Shown one piece after another: positions 16,143-24,298 of a stretch of DNA of 64,000 bases; position 1 is the stretch's first letter; every line of letters begins with the position of its first letter. The notes under the pieces are model-generated. The model was not told the DNA's origin and made no database searches. It saw only the letters and a list, made by a program, of their open reading frames with translations. The stretch is from ZC4RG30 sp965652645 (GTDB taxonomy: Bacteria > Pseudomonadota > Gammaproteobacteria > Steroidobacterales > Steroidobacteraceae). Position numbers and translations under genes: made by a program. The stretch lies in contig CBFGXE010000004.1 of the NCBI GenBank assembly GCA_965652645.1, forward strand, positions 82,820 to 146,819, given 5' to 3'.

Positions 16143-17273
16143 TCAGAAGGCGCGCCGGTAGATGTCGCGCGCGTCATCAGGCGTGACGGCGCGCGGATTC
16201 TGCACCAGCAGCCGCTGCACCTTCATCGCCGCGTCGACCATGCGCGGCACTGCCGATTCGGGCACGCCGAGCGCGCCGATGCCGGCCGGCAGGCCGCAAC
16301 GCTTCACCAGTGCATGCACCGCAGCCACGCCGCGCAGTGCCACGTCCATGTCATCGCCGCCGCCCTCCACGCCCAGCGCGCGTGCGATGGCCGCATAACG
16401 GGCGGGCATGGCCGGCAGGTTGAACTCCATCACGTGGCCCAGCAGCACGGCATTGGATACGCCATGCGCCACGCCGAAATCGCTGCCCAGCGGATAGGCC
16501 AGCGCATGCACCGCCGCCGTGTTCACGGGACCGAGGCACATGCCGCCGCACAGGCTGCCGAATGCCACGTCCGCGCGTGCGCTGAGGTCATCACCCTGCT
16601 CCACCGCGCGCACCAGGCTGCGTCCGATGCGGCGTATGCCTTCCAGCGCCCAGCCATCGATCAGCGGATGCGCCTGGCGGTTGGCATAGGCCTCGATGCA
16701 ATGCGTCAGCGCATCAATGCCCGAGGCCGCGGTGACCTCGCGCGGCGCACCCACGGTGAGCGCGGGATCGACGAAGGCCGCGTCGGGCACCAGGTGCGGA
16801 CTGATCACGCCCTTCTTCTGGCCGTCCGCGGGATCCTGCACGATGGCGATGGGCGACACCTCGCTGCCCGTGCCCGCGGTTGTCGGCAGGCAGGCCAGTG
16901 GCAGCGCACGATGGGAAAGCAGCCCGATGCCGAACACCTCGCTGATGCGCTGGCGTCCGTCGTACAACGCCGCGGCCAGCTTGGCCACGTCGATGGCGCT
17001 GCCGCCACCCACCGCCACGATGGCCGCGGCCTGGAGGTCGCGCGCCGCCCCGATGGCGCGCTCGAGGTCGGCAACCTGCGGTTCCCTTGCCACGCCGTCC
17101 CACACCTGCACCTTGCGTCCCGGTCCACGCAACGCCGCGGCAAGCGGCTCGCAAAGCGGCACCAGGGGCGGTGAAGTGATGATGAGGATGGCGCCGGGAC
17201 CGGCAGCAGCAACCCAGTCCGCGCAGGCAGCAAATCCACCCGTTCCAAAGGCAAGCCGGCGAGGCAGGTGCAA
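16143..17273 (-). CDS. iron-containing alcohol dehydrogenase / maleylacetate reductase-like
   Basis: This group III alcohol dehydrogenase has VAVGGGSAIDVAK near residue 88 and TTAGTGSEVSPIAI near 130. The Fe ligands are Asp and His in ASGIDALTHCIEA, His in AAVHALAYPLG and His in VAHGVSNAVLL. It would reduce or oxidise a small aldehyde, ketone or maleylacetate-like intermediate with NAD(P)H. I chose a TTG at 17273, which gives 376 residues beginning HLPRRLAFGTGG, typical of the family. A GTG at 17402 would give 419 residues, but the extra segment is Trp/Arg/Cys-rich and contains a TACAAT -10-like hexamer. It is the first gene of the operon. Confidence 0.85.
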   Translation of the reverse strand: MHLPRRLAFGTGGFAACADWVAAAGPGAILIITSPPLVPLCEPLAAALRGPGRKVQVWDGVAREPQVADLERAIGAARDLQAAAIVAVGGGSAIDVAKLAAALYDGRQRISEVFGIGLLSHRALPLACLPTTAGTGSEVSPIAIVQDPADGQKKGVISPHLVPDAAFVDPALTVGAPREVTAASGIDALTHCIEAYANRQAHPLIDGWALEGIRRIGRSLVRAVEQGDDLSARADVAFGSLCGGMCLGPVNTAAVHALAYPLGSDFGVAHGVSNAVLLGHVMEFNLPAMPARYAAIARALGVEGGGDDMDVALRGVAAVHALVKRCGLPAGIGALGVPESAVPRMVDAAMKVQRLLVQNPRAVTPDDARDIYRRAF

Positions 17274-17518
17274 TGCCAGTGGCCGGCTGAGGTCTCCCTG
17301 TATCAGAACATCACCATTGCGCCGGAAAGGGCGGAGCCCTGTGCATCGATTGTACCATCCAGCCGCCCGACTCCCGTCCGGGTAAATGGAAGCGATGCTC
17401 ACACGATGCGGGCCGCGCTACTTGCGCGAGGCGGAACAGCGGGCGGTCCGCGGCGGAATTTTCGCGCCGCGGCAGCAGCAGCCCGGCAGCGACCGACGGT
17501 TCCGGAGCCCGCTTCGCT

Positions 17519-17524
17519 TATGAT
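17519..17524 (+). promoter_or_regulatory. possible -10 element for the aldehyde dehydrogenase gene
   Basis: TATGAT lies 27 bases before the ATG at 17552 in the 278-base divergent region shared with the Fe-dehydrogenase operon. The longer string TTATGATGG is repeated exactly before the GntR gene (26434) and with one change before the TauD gene (58950). No clear -35 is present. Confidence 0.25.
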
Positions 17525-17551
17525 GGATTTTCGACAGTACGGGATTCCTCG

Positions 17552-18937
17552 ATGCCAACTGCTGCTGCAGACCACACCACCCTTTCCATCAACCCGGCGA
17601 CGGGCGAGACGCTGTCGGTGTGGCCGATGGCCGATGCGCGCGGTGTCGAGCACGCCATTGCGCTGGCCGCACGCGCCAGTGCCACCTGGCGCAGGCAGTC
17701 CCTGGCAGCGCGTGCCGGGGCTTTGACTGCGATCGCCGCGGAGTTGCGCGCGCGCAAGCCGGACCTTGCCCGACTCATCACGCTGGAGATGGGCAAGCCG
17801 CTGTCGGAGTCGACCGCGGAGGTGGAAAAGTCCGCGTGGAACTGCGAATACGTCGCGGAGCATGGCCCGGAGTGGCTTGCCGACCAGCTCGTGCCCACCC
17901 AGGCGCGCGCCAGCTACGTGGCGCACCTGCCGCTGGGCGTGGTGTTGTCGGTGCTGCCGTGGAACTTCCCCGTGTGGCAGGTCTTCCGTTGCGCGGCAGC
18001 GGCACTGATGGCCGGCAATACGCTGCTGGTCAAGCACGCACCGAATGTGCAGGGCTGCGCCAATGCGGTGGCGGAACTGTTGCTCGCCGCCGGACTTCCA
18101 GAGGGCGTGTTCCAGAACCTCAACGCGCCCGTGCCGCTTGTGGCCGGCATCATCGCCGATGCGCGCATCGCCGCCGTCACGCTCACGGGCAGCCCTGCGG
18201 CCGGCGCGAAGGTGGCCGCGCAGGCCGGCGCCGCCTGCAAGAAGACGGTGCTCGAGCTCGGCGGCTCCGATGCCTTCATCGTGCTCGCGGATGCGGACCT
18301 CGACGCCGCCGTCGCAGCCGGCGTGCGCGCCCGTTTCACCAACTGCGGGCAGGTGTGCCTGGCGGCCAAGCGTTTCATCGTCGAGGCACCTGTCGCCGAA
18401 GCCTTCACCTCGAAGTTCGCGGCCGCAGCGGCGGCGCTGCGCATCGGCGATCCGCTGGATGCGGCCACGCAGATGGGCCCGATGGCGCGCGCCGACCTGC
18501 GCGAGGGCCTGTCGCGACAGATCAATGCCTCGCTGCAACGCGGCGCACGCCTGCTCACCGGCGGCAGCGGCATGGAGCGCCCCGGCTGGTTCCACCAGCC
18601 CACCGTGCTCGCCGACGTGAATGCGCAGATGCCCGTGGTGACCGAGGAAACCTTCGGCCCGGTTGCCGCCATCCAGCAGGCCGGCAGCGCCGCCGAGGCC
18701 ATCGCCATGGCCAACGACTCCGCTTTCGGCCTCAGTGCCATGCTGTGGAGCCAGGACCTGGCGCGCGCCCGCTCGCTGGCCCGCGAGCTGGAGGCGGGCA
18801 GCGTGTTCATCAACAGCGTCACCGCTTCCGATCCGCGCCTGCCGGTTGGCGGAGTGAAGCTCTCCGGCTACGGACGTGAGCTTGGCCGCCCGGGCATGCT
18901 GGAACTGTGCAACCTGCAGACGGTGTGGGTGGCCTAG
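17552..18937 (+). CDS. NAD(P)-dependent aldehyde dehydrogenase (succinate-semialdehyde type)
   Basis: The 461-residue protein is an ALDH superfamily member close to the GabD/Sad semialdehyde dehydrogenases. It has LPWNFPVWQV near residue 136 (cofactor binding), the catalytic Glu in VLELGGSDAF near 235, the catalytic Cys in NCGQVCLAAK near 268 and EETFGPVAA near 365. It is slightly shorter than GabD and closer to Sad/YneI. It would oxidise an aldehyde such as one produced by the HpcH-type aldolase in this region. It is divergent from the Fe-dehydrogenase operon, with a TATGAT hexamer 27 bases before the ATG. Confidence 0.9.
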   Translation: MPTAAADHTTLSINPATGETLSVWPMADARGVEHAIALAARASATWRRQSLAARAGALTAIAAELRARKPDLARLITLEMGKPLSESTAEVEKSAWNCEYVAEHGPEWLADQLVPTQARASYVAHLPLGVVLSVLPWNFPVWQVFRCAAAALMAGNTLLVKHAPNVQGCANAVAELLLAAGLPEGVFQNLNAPVPLVAGIIADARIAAVTLTGSPAAGAKVAAQAGAACKKTVLELGGSDAFIVLADADLDAAVAAGVRARFTNCGQVCLAAKRFIVEAPVAEAFTSKFAAAAAALRIGDPLDAATQMGPMARADLREGLSRQINASLQRGARLLTGGSGMERPGWFHQPTVLADVNAQMPVVTEETFGPVAAIQQAGSAAEAIAMANDSAFGLSAMLWSQDLARARSLARELEAGSVFINSVTASDPRLPVGGVKLSGYGRELGRPGMLELCNLQTVWVA

Positions 18938-18956
18938 GCCCGCACCGCGCGGCCGG

Positions 18957-21062
18957 TCACTCCGGCATCGATTCCTTCGGCGCTCGCCCGGAAACCGGAT
19001 TCACGTAGTGGAATGCCGGCTCGGTGATCTCCGGGAACGCGTACTGCCGCGCGCGGATCCGGCGGTCCGGTGGATAGTCCGAGGACCAGCTCGAGGGGCT
19101 GCGGGCCCCGCCCAGGCCCTGCGTGATGCCACCACCCTGCGTGTTGCGCCCGGCCGCTGGCGCGGGCCCGGCAGCACCCGGCGCCGCTGCGGACGCGGCC
19201 TGCGCCGGCCGGCGCGAGGGAATCGTGGCGCCTCCGGCACGCCCCCATCCGTTGCGGTACGAGGCATTGAACAGGTGATGCAGGTCCTGGATGCCGAACT
19301 TCCACTCCCCGTCCTCGAACACCGCCGTGTTCTCATAGATGCCACCGATCCACGATCCGGAAGAGCCGTCGGCATTGCCGCCGCCCTGGAACAGGCGCAG
19401 CCGCGCACTGGCATGCAGGCCATCCCCGGACACATGGATCACCGGCTGGATGAGCTGGTGGATGGTGAAGAAGTCAGGCGACCGCCCGCCATTGGGCCCG
19501 CGCAGCTTCAGCGCCGTGCGGATGCGCTCCTGCCCGACGTAGACGCCGGCGCCGGTGAGTTCCTTGGCGCCCCGGGTGACGGAGTAGGTGTCGGCCATCG
19601 CATCCCAGTCAGACTCATCGATGTAGTAGCCATAGGAGCTGTTGAGGTTCTCCACTGCATCCACGCCGATCTCGCGCCCGACCTGCCGGTCGAGCTCCTC
19701 GATCTGCTGGCGTGAGGGCCGGGCGCTGCCGCCGGCCACCTTGCGCGCGCCGCCGCGCACGGCATCCACGATCACCACCGCCCCGGGAATGGCACGTGCG
19801 GCACGCCCGGTCACCGGGTGGGCGAAGTGTGGCGCCACACTCTGCAGCCGCGGATAGCTGGCAAAGGAACCGGGCATGCGGTCCGGCGGCAGTTCCCGGC
19901 TCACCTCTGGCGCGGGCTGCGCATCCTGCGCCCATCCCAGGTCGTAATCGGTGCTCACGCGGGGGAAATAACGCACCGCGCTGAGCTTCCACCTGCCCTG
20001 CTCCTTCACGAACTGGTTCTCGAACAGGCCCAGTTCCCACTTCGCGAATTCCCCGGTCTGGCCCAGCTGCGCGAGCTGCACGGTACGTGCCGCTGCGCGC
20101 AGGCCATCAGGTGACACGCTCACCACGGTGCCGAACAACAGGTGGTCGAACAGTTCGCCGCGCTTCAGCGACGCGGGACCGTGGAAGGTTTCCAGCGCCT
20201 TCAGGATGCGCTCGCGTCCCACGTAGGTCCCGCGGCCTGCCAGCTCCAGCGTGCCGCGGGCGGCAAACAGGTCGGCCACGTCATCCCACAGCTTGCGGTC
20301 CAGGTAATAACCGAAGGCATGCTGCAGGTTCTGCACCTCGGTTTCGTCCTGCAGGGTGGCCACGCGGGCAGCCGCGGCGGCATGGCGGGCGGCATCGGTT
20401 CCCGTCCCGGCGCTGCGCGTGAGCGCGGTGATGGCGGTTTCCGGGATCGTCACGCCCACGTGCGCCGCCTCGAAGTGATACGGGATGTCCCACTTCGCAG
20501 GCGCCTTGTGTCCATGGTCCTCGTAGTTGCCCCGATACTGCTCGATGTAGAGGACGCGGCTGATCTTCCACCTGCCATCCTCGAACCGGTACTGGTTCTC
20601 GTAGACGCCACCGCGCCATTCAGCCGTCTTTCCGTACTGGCCGAGCAGGGCCAGTTCGTGCCAGGTGCCTTTCGCCGTGCGCCCGTCGGCGCCCAGCGTC
20701 ACGATGGGCTGCATCACCAGGTGCGTGTTGAGTTGCCCGGGGCCAAGTCCCTCGCCATTGCGGCCGGCCGCGCGCATCAGGTATTCGCGCAGGCCATTCC
20801 TGCCCTGCACGCGCTCGCCGCCGAACTGCGCCGTCACGTCCGCGGCCAGCAGGCCTGCCAGGTCGGACCAGCGTCCCTCATCCAGGTAGTGCGCATAGGC
20901 ATGCTGCAGGCGCTTGACCGCGCGCACAGCTTCGGCGGCCGTGATGCGCGCTTCAAGCCTTGCCAGGTCCACGCCGGCCTGTGCCGCCTGTGCCGCACCG
21001 GCTGGCGCCGCGACCAGCAGCCCCAGCAGCATCCACCGGTTCAGACGCATCAATGCGCGCAT
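18957..21062 (-). CDS. secreted protein with three SnoaL-like (NTF2-fold) domains
   Basis: The 701-residue protein starts with a signal peptide (LLGLLVAAPAGAAQA, cleavage near residue 27). Three SnoaL-like domains follow at about 41-180, 239-375 and 452-600. Each repeats the same landmarks: YYLDxxxWDDxADLF at the start and YENQ...DGRWK near the end. Domains 2 and 3 are each followed by a related tail ending NPVSGR or HPVTGR with a preceding PPDR. A proline/alanine linker sits near 610-640. No catalytic function can be assigned; binding or transforming a hydrophobic substrate in the periplasm is plausible. GGAGG precedes the ATG. It lies 17 bases after the SDR gene. Confidence 0.75.
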   Translation of the reverse strand: MRALMRLNRWMLLGLLVAAPAGAAQAAQAGVDLARLEARITAAEAVRAVKRLQHAYAHYLDEGRWSDLAGLLAADVTAQFGGERVQGRNGLREYLMRAAGRNGEGLGPGQLNTHLVMQPIVTLGADGRTAKGTWHELALLGQYGKTAEWRGGVYENQYRFEDGRWKISRVLYIEQYRGNYEDHGHKAPAKWDIPYHFEAAHVGVTIPETAITALTRSAGTGTDAARHAAAAARVATLQDETEVQNLQHAFGYYLDRKLWDDVADLFAARGTLELAGRGTYVGRERILKALETFHGPASLKRGELFDHLLFGTVVSVSPDGLRAAARTVQLAQLGQTGEFAKWELGLFENQFVKEQGRWKLSAVRYFPRVSTDYDLGWAQDAQPAPEVSRELPPDRMPGSFASYPRLQSVAPHFAHPVTGRAARAIPGAVVIVDAVRGGARKVAGGSARPSRQQIEELDRQVGREIGVDAVENLNSSYGYYIDESDWDAMADTYSVTRGAKELTGAGVYVGQERIRTALKLRGPNGGRSPDFFTIHQLIQPVIHVSGDGLHASARLRLFQGGGNADGSSGSWIGGIYENTAVFEDGEWKFGIQDLHHLFNASYRNGWGRAGGATIPSRRPAQAASAAAPGAAGPAPAAGRNTQGGGITQGLGGARSPSSWSSDYPPDRRIRARQYAFPEITEPAFHYVNPVSGRAPKESMPE

Positions 21063-21079
21063 GGCACCTCCGTGTCCGG

Positions 21080-21814
21080 CTACAGACCACCCGAAACGAC
21101 GAGATTACCCCCATTCACGTACGAGGCGGCGCCGGAGGCCAGGAACAGCACGGTTTCCGCCACCTCCTCCGGCGTGCCCGCCCGCTGCATGGGCGAGCGT
21201 TTCCCGGCCACCTCGAGCCTGCCCGGCCGGTGCATCTCGGTGATGATGGGACCGGGTGACACCACGTTGACGCGGATGCCCTCGGTGGCCACCTCGCGCG
21301 CCAGCCCGTAGGCCAGGCTGTCCATGCCGCCCTTGGAGGCCGCGTACCAGACGAATTCCGACGGCGATCCATAGAACGTGGCGCGCGAGGAGATCAGCAC
21401 GATCGATCCGCCCTGGCCGCCGAAACGCGTGGACATGCGGCGGATGGCCGCGCGGCAGCCGAGGATGGCGCCACGCAGGTTCACCGCCAGCACCTGGTCG
21501 ATGGTGGAGGTGGCCGCGTCGGCCAGCGCCGAGTGCGCGCCGGTGATGCCGCTGTTGTACACCATCGCCGCCAGCCGCCCGCGCTTGTCGGCGGCCTCGA
21601 AGAGGCCCTCGATGTGCGATTCATGCGCCGTGTCGGCATGCACCGCGAGCGCGGTACCGCCGGCGTCCTCAATGCGCTTCACGACCGCCGCCGCGCGCGC
21701 CTCGTTGTTTGCGTAGCTGAGCACCACGTCGTAGCCGTGCTTCGCACCGAGGACGGCCACCGCCTCCCCGATCCCGCGGCTCCCGCCAGTCACCACCAGC
21801 ACTCCGGACGACAT
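21080..21814 (-). CDS. short-chain dehydrogenase/reductase
   Basis: The 244-residue classical SDR has the cofactor motif VVTGGSRGIGEA at residue 7 and YNSGITG near 87, a variant of the usual NNAG. The catalytic Ser sits in SIVLISSRATFYG near 138, and Tyr and Lys in VWYAASKGGMD near 155. VSPGPIITEMHRPG follows near 185. The substrate is unknown; hydroxy or keto intermediates of the local pathway are likely. GGAGGTGATCG before the ATG is a strong ribosome-binding site. It appears to be the first gene of a two-gene unit with the triple SnoaL-like gene. Confidence 0.88.
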   Translation of the reverse strand: MSSGVLVVTGGSRGIGEAVAVLGAKHGYDVVLSYANNEARAAAVVKRIEDAGGTALAVHADTAHESHIEGLFEAADKRGRLAAMVYNSGITGAHSALADAATSTIDQVLAVNLRGAILGCRAAIRRMSTRFGGQGGSIVLISSRATFYGSPSEFVWYAASKGGMDSLAYGLAREVATEGIRVNVVSPGPIITEMHRPGRLEVAGKRSPMQRAGTPEEVAETVLFLASGAASYVNGGNLVVSGGL

Positions 21815-21853
21815 CGATCACCTCCGAGATTCGGCCTAACCTATGACACCCGC

Positions 21854-21891
21854 GGCAGTGGGACTTGACCAGGATGGCAGACCACACTGCC
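21854..21891. repeat. inverted repeat in divergent SDR/amidohydrolase region
   Basis: GGCAGTG (21854-21860) and CACTGCC (21885-21891) are perfect 7-base inverted copies 24 bases apart, with a further TGGCAG between them. They lie in the 153-base gap between two divergent genes and could be operator half-sites. A TGGCAG/CTGCCA repeat also occurs in the next divergent gap at 24240. Confidence 0.3.
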
Positions 21892-21967
21892 CCGCCGGGC
21901 AAGCTTCGGGCCGCGATTGCCATAGCCTGCCGGACCGCACATCCGATGCCGAGGGAGTATCGCGCCC

Positions 21968-22861
21968 ATGACCACCGCCGGTCCCGACCGCGCGCTGCAC
22001 AACCAGCCGCCGGACCCGAATCCTCGCACGCCACGCCATCCGGTGCCCGCCGGCGCCTGGGACTGCCACATCCACCTCTTCGGCCCTGCCGCGCAGTTCC
22101 CCTTCGAGTCCCACAGCCCCTACACCTCGGACGATGCGTTGCCCGGGGACTACCTGCGCATGCAGGAGAAGCTGGGTTTCGCGCATGCCGTGATCGTCAG
22201 CGCCGGCGGTTATGGCCGCGATACGCGGCACCTGGAACATGTGCTGGCGCGTTTCCCGGGCCGCTTCCGCGGCATCATCCTGCCGCCTGCGGACTTCCGC
22301 CCCGAACGCATCGCGCCGCTGCATGCGCTGGGCGTGCGGGGCATCCGCATGTTCGCCGGGCCGCCGGGACACGAATGGAGCCACCTGCCGGGCATCGAGC
22401 CCCACCTGGCAGAAATGGTCCATGCAGCCGGCTGGCATGTGCAGTACCAGAGCCTGGTGCACGGGCACCTGCTGCAGGTGGCCGAACGACTGCTGGCCAT
22501 GCCAACCCCCGTGGTGCTCGACCACTTCGGCGCCTTCGATGCCAGCCTCGGGCTCAACCAGCCGGCGTTCAACACCGTGCTGGAGCTGCTGGAGACCGGA
22601 CGGGTATGGGTGAAGCTGTCCGCGCCCATGCGCAGCACGCGCGGGGAATTCCCCTATGCCGCGATGCGCCCCTTTGCCGAGGCGCTGGTCCGCCACGCAC
22701 CGCAGCGCCTGCTGTGGGGATCGGACTGGCCGCACGTGCAGCTCAATGACCGGCTGATGCCCAATGACGGCGACCTGGTGGACCTGTTCTGCGAATGGGT
22801 GCCGGACGCGCGCACGCGGCGGATGATCCTCAGCGAGAATCCGCTGGCGCTGTACGCATAG
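21968..22861 (+). CDS. amidohydrolase-2 family hydrolase (PDC-lactonase-like)
   Basis: The 297-residue protein is a second LigI-like amidohydrolase. GAWDCHIHLFGP near residue 30 carries the HxH, PVVLDHFGAFD near 178 the third His, and RLLWGSDWPHVQ near 250 the catalytic Asp. LGVRGIRMFAGPPG near 118 matches the substrate loop region of 2-pyrone-4,6-dicarboxylate lactonases better than the other three paralogues here. Hydrolysis of a lactone formed from an aromatic or sugar acid is plausible. GAGGGAG lies about ten bases before the ATG. The 3' end overlaps the convergent MFS gene by 32 bases. Confidence 0.85.
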   Translation: MTTAGPDRALHNQPPDPNPRTPRHPVPAGAWDCHIHLFGPAAQFPFESHSPYTSDDALPGDYLRMQEKLGFAHAVIVSAGGYGRDTRHLEHVLARFPGRFRGIILPPADFRPERIAPLHALGVRGIRMFAGPPGHEWSHLPGIEPHLAEMVHAAGWHVQYQSLVHGHLLQVAERLLAMPTPVVLDHFGAFDASLGLNQPAFNTVLELLETGRVWVKLSAPMRSTRGEFPYAAMRPFAEALVRHAPQRLLWGSDWPHVQLNDRLMPNDGDLVDLFCEWVPDARTRRMILSENPLALYA

Positions 22862-24209
22862 CCTCCGGCATCGTGGCGGTCGCTTCACGGGCGGGGCGTG
22901 CCACGGTCAGCAGGTGGAAGAGGTACAGCGCACCGGCCGACACCAGCAGCGGCGCGGCCATGGCCCAGAACACCGATTGCGGCGAAAGCCCTGCGCCGAG
23001 CATCCAGCCAGCCACCATGGGACTCAGGGTGTTGCCCACGCGGCCGAAGGCCACTGCCGAGCCGATGCCCGTGGAACGGATATCGGTGGGGTAGTAGCGC
23101 ACCGCCAGCGGATACAGAAGGAAGAACACGCCCGAGACGAATACACCGCAAAGCAACGACAGGGCCATGTGCCAGCGCCTGCCGCCATCCAGCGCCATGC
23201 CCAGCGCGATCGTCAGCACCGCCGCGACCAGCACCGCGGTGATCAGCACCTTGTCGTGGTGCCAGCGCCGGCTGAACAGTGGCAGCACCAGTCCGCCCAG
23301 GATGGCGCCACCGGAATAAAGCGCCATGGCATCCACGCCCACGGCCGCCGCATGCCCGGCCTCGGTGTAGATCTTGGTCAGCCAGTTGGTGAAGAAGCTC
23401 AGCGGCCAACCGATGCCAATGAAGGCCGTCCACAGCAGCGCAGTCCCCCAGGCGCGGCTGGGCGCGAAGAGCTCGAACAGCCGGAAGCCCTTCACGGGCG
23501 GGTCCGCCTCGTGCACGGCGGTGCCAGGCGCGACGCCCAGGCCGCGCAGCACCGCGGCCAGGCGCCGGCCGCCAGGCTCCTTCAGGCCCAGGTAGCGTGG
23601 CGACTCCGGCAGCAGCGAAGCCAGCAGCGTCACGGCGGCGCAGGCCAGGGCGGCGAACAGCAGCAGCAGCTGCCAGCGCATGGCGGCCACGGAGGGAAAC
23701 TTCATCACCAGGGCAGCCAGCAACGCACCCACCGCCTGGCCGAGGATGACCAGCGCCACGACGCTGGGTCGCGTGCGCGCCGGCAGGAATTCCGACACCA
23801 GTGACACTGCAGCGGGGATCACGCCACCGAATGCGATGCCGGCCGCAAGGCGGCACAGCAGCAGTTGCGGATAGCTGTTCACCAGTGCCGTGGCCAGCGT
23901 CGCCGCCGTCATCAGCGTCATGGTCGCCAGCAGCGACCCGCGCCGGCCGATGCGGTCGGCCAGCCAGCCTGCGCCCAGGCCGCCGAATATCAGTCCGAAG
24001 GCACTGGCACCGAACATCAGCCCCAGTGCCACGGAACCCAGTTCCCAGGAGACAGTGATCGAGGGCGCCAGCAGCGGGATCAGCTGCAGGTCGATGCCCT
24101 CGACCAGCGTGACCATGGCGCATAGCGCGATGACACGCACCTGGATCGGGTGGATGCGGCCACGGTCGATGAGGTCCTGCAGCGATTCGCGGACTGGGCT
24201 GGGCATCAT
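22830..24209 (-). CDS. MFS transporter, AAHS (aromatic acid:H+ symporter)-like
   Basis: The protein has about 459 residues from ATG 24209 and about 12 membrane segments. TLVEGIDLQLIPLLAPSI near residue 35 resembles the DG-D motif in helix 1 of AAHS transporters, and GAGWLADRIGRRGSLL near 80 is the MFS loop motif. AAHS members import 4-hydroxybenzoate, protocatechuate and similar acids by proton symport. An upstream in-frame ATG at 24275 would add 22 residues unlike the family. This second transporter gene is divergent from an amidohydrolase gene, with a GGCAG/CTGCC inverted repeat in the gap. Confidence 0.85.
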   Translation of the reverse strand: MMPSPVRESLQDLIDRGRIHPIQVRVIALCAMVTLVEGIDLQLIPLLAPSITVSWELGSVALGLMFGASAFGLIFGGLGAGWLADRIGRRGSLLATMTLMTAATLATALVNSYPQLLLCRLAAGIAFGGVIPAAVSLVSEFLPARTRPSVVALVILGQAVGALLAALVMKFPSVAAMRWQLLLLFAALACAAVTLLASLLPESPRYLGLKEPGGRRLAAVLRGLGVAPGTAVHEADPPVKGFRLFELFAPSRAWGTALLWTAFIGIGWPLSFFTNWLTKIYTEAGHAAAVGVDAMALYSGGAILGGLVLPLFSRRWHHDKVLITAVLVAAVLTIALGMALDGGRRWHMALSLLCGVFVSGVFFLLYPLAVRYYPTDIRSTGIGSAVAFGRVGNTLSPMVAGWMLGAGLSPQSVFWAMAAPLLVSAGALYLFHLLTVARPAREATATMPEAMRTAPADSR

Positions 24210-24239
24210 CGTGCGGGACCCGTGGCTGCAGGTTGAAGG

Positions 24240-24261
24240 TGGCAGGATAGTAGAACTGCCA
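24240..24261. repeat. inverted repeat in divergent MFS/amidohydrolase region
   Basis: TGGCAG (24240-24245) and CTGCCA (24256-24261) form a perfect 6-base inverted repeat with a ten-base centre. It is located in the gap between the divergent MFS and amidohydrolase genes, upstream of a TAGACT hexamer. It could be an operator; the half-site resembles that at 21854. Confidence 0.3.
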
Positions 24262-24286
24262 TCGGGATGCGTCACGCGCGAAGCGA

Positions 24287-24292
24287 TAGACT
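24287..24292 (+). promoter_or_regulatory. -10-like element just before amidohydrolase gene
   Basis: TAGACT ends six bases before the ATG at 24299. The hexamer and spacing are identical to those at rpe and purE, and no Shine-Dalgarno is present. No -35 is recognisable. It would give a leaderless message. Confidence 0.38.
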
Positions 24293-24298
24293 CGCGTC

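Noticed and set aside
17274..17402. N-terminal extension of the Fe-dependent dehydrogenase from GTG 17402
   Set aside because: The extra ~43 residues do not look like the family, and the stretch contains a TACAAT -10-like hexamer. I kept the shorter TTG start but note the doubt.
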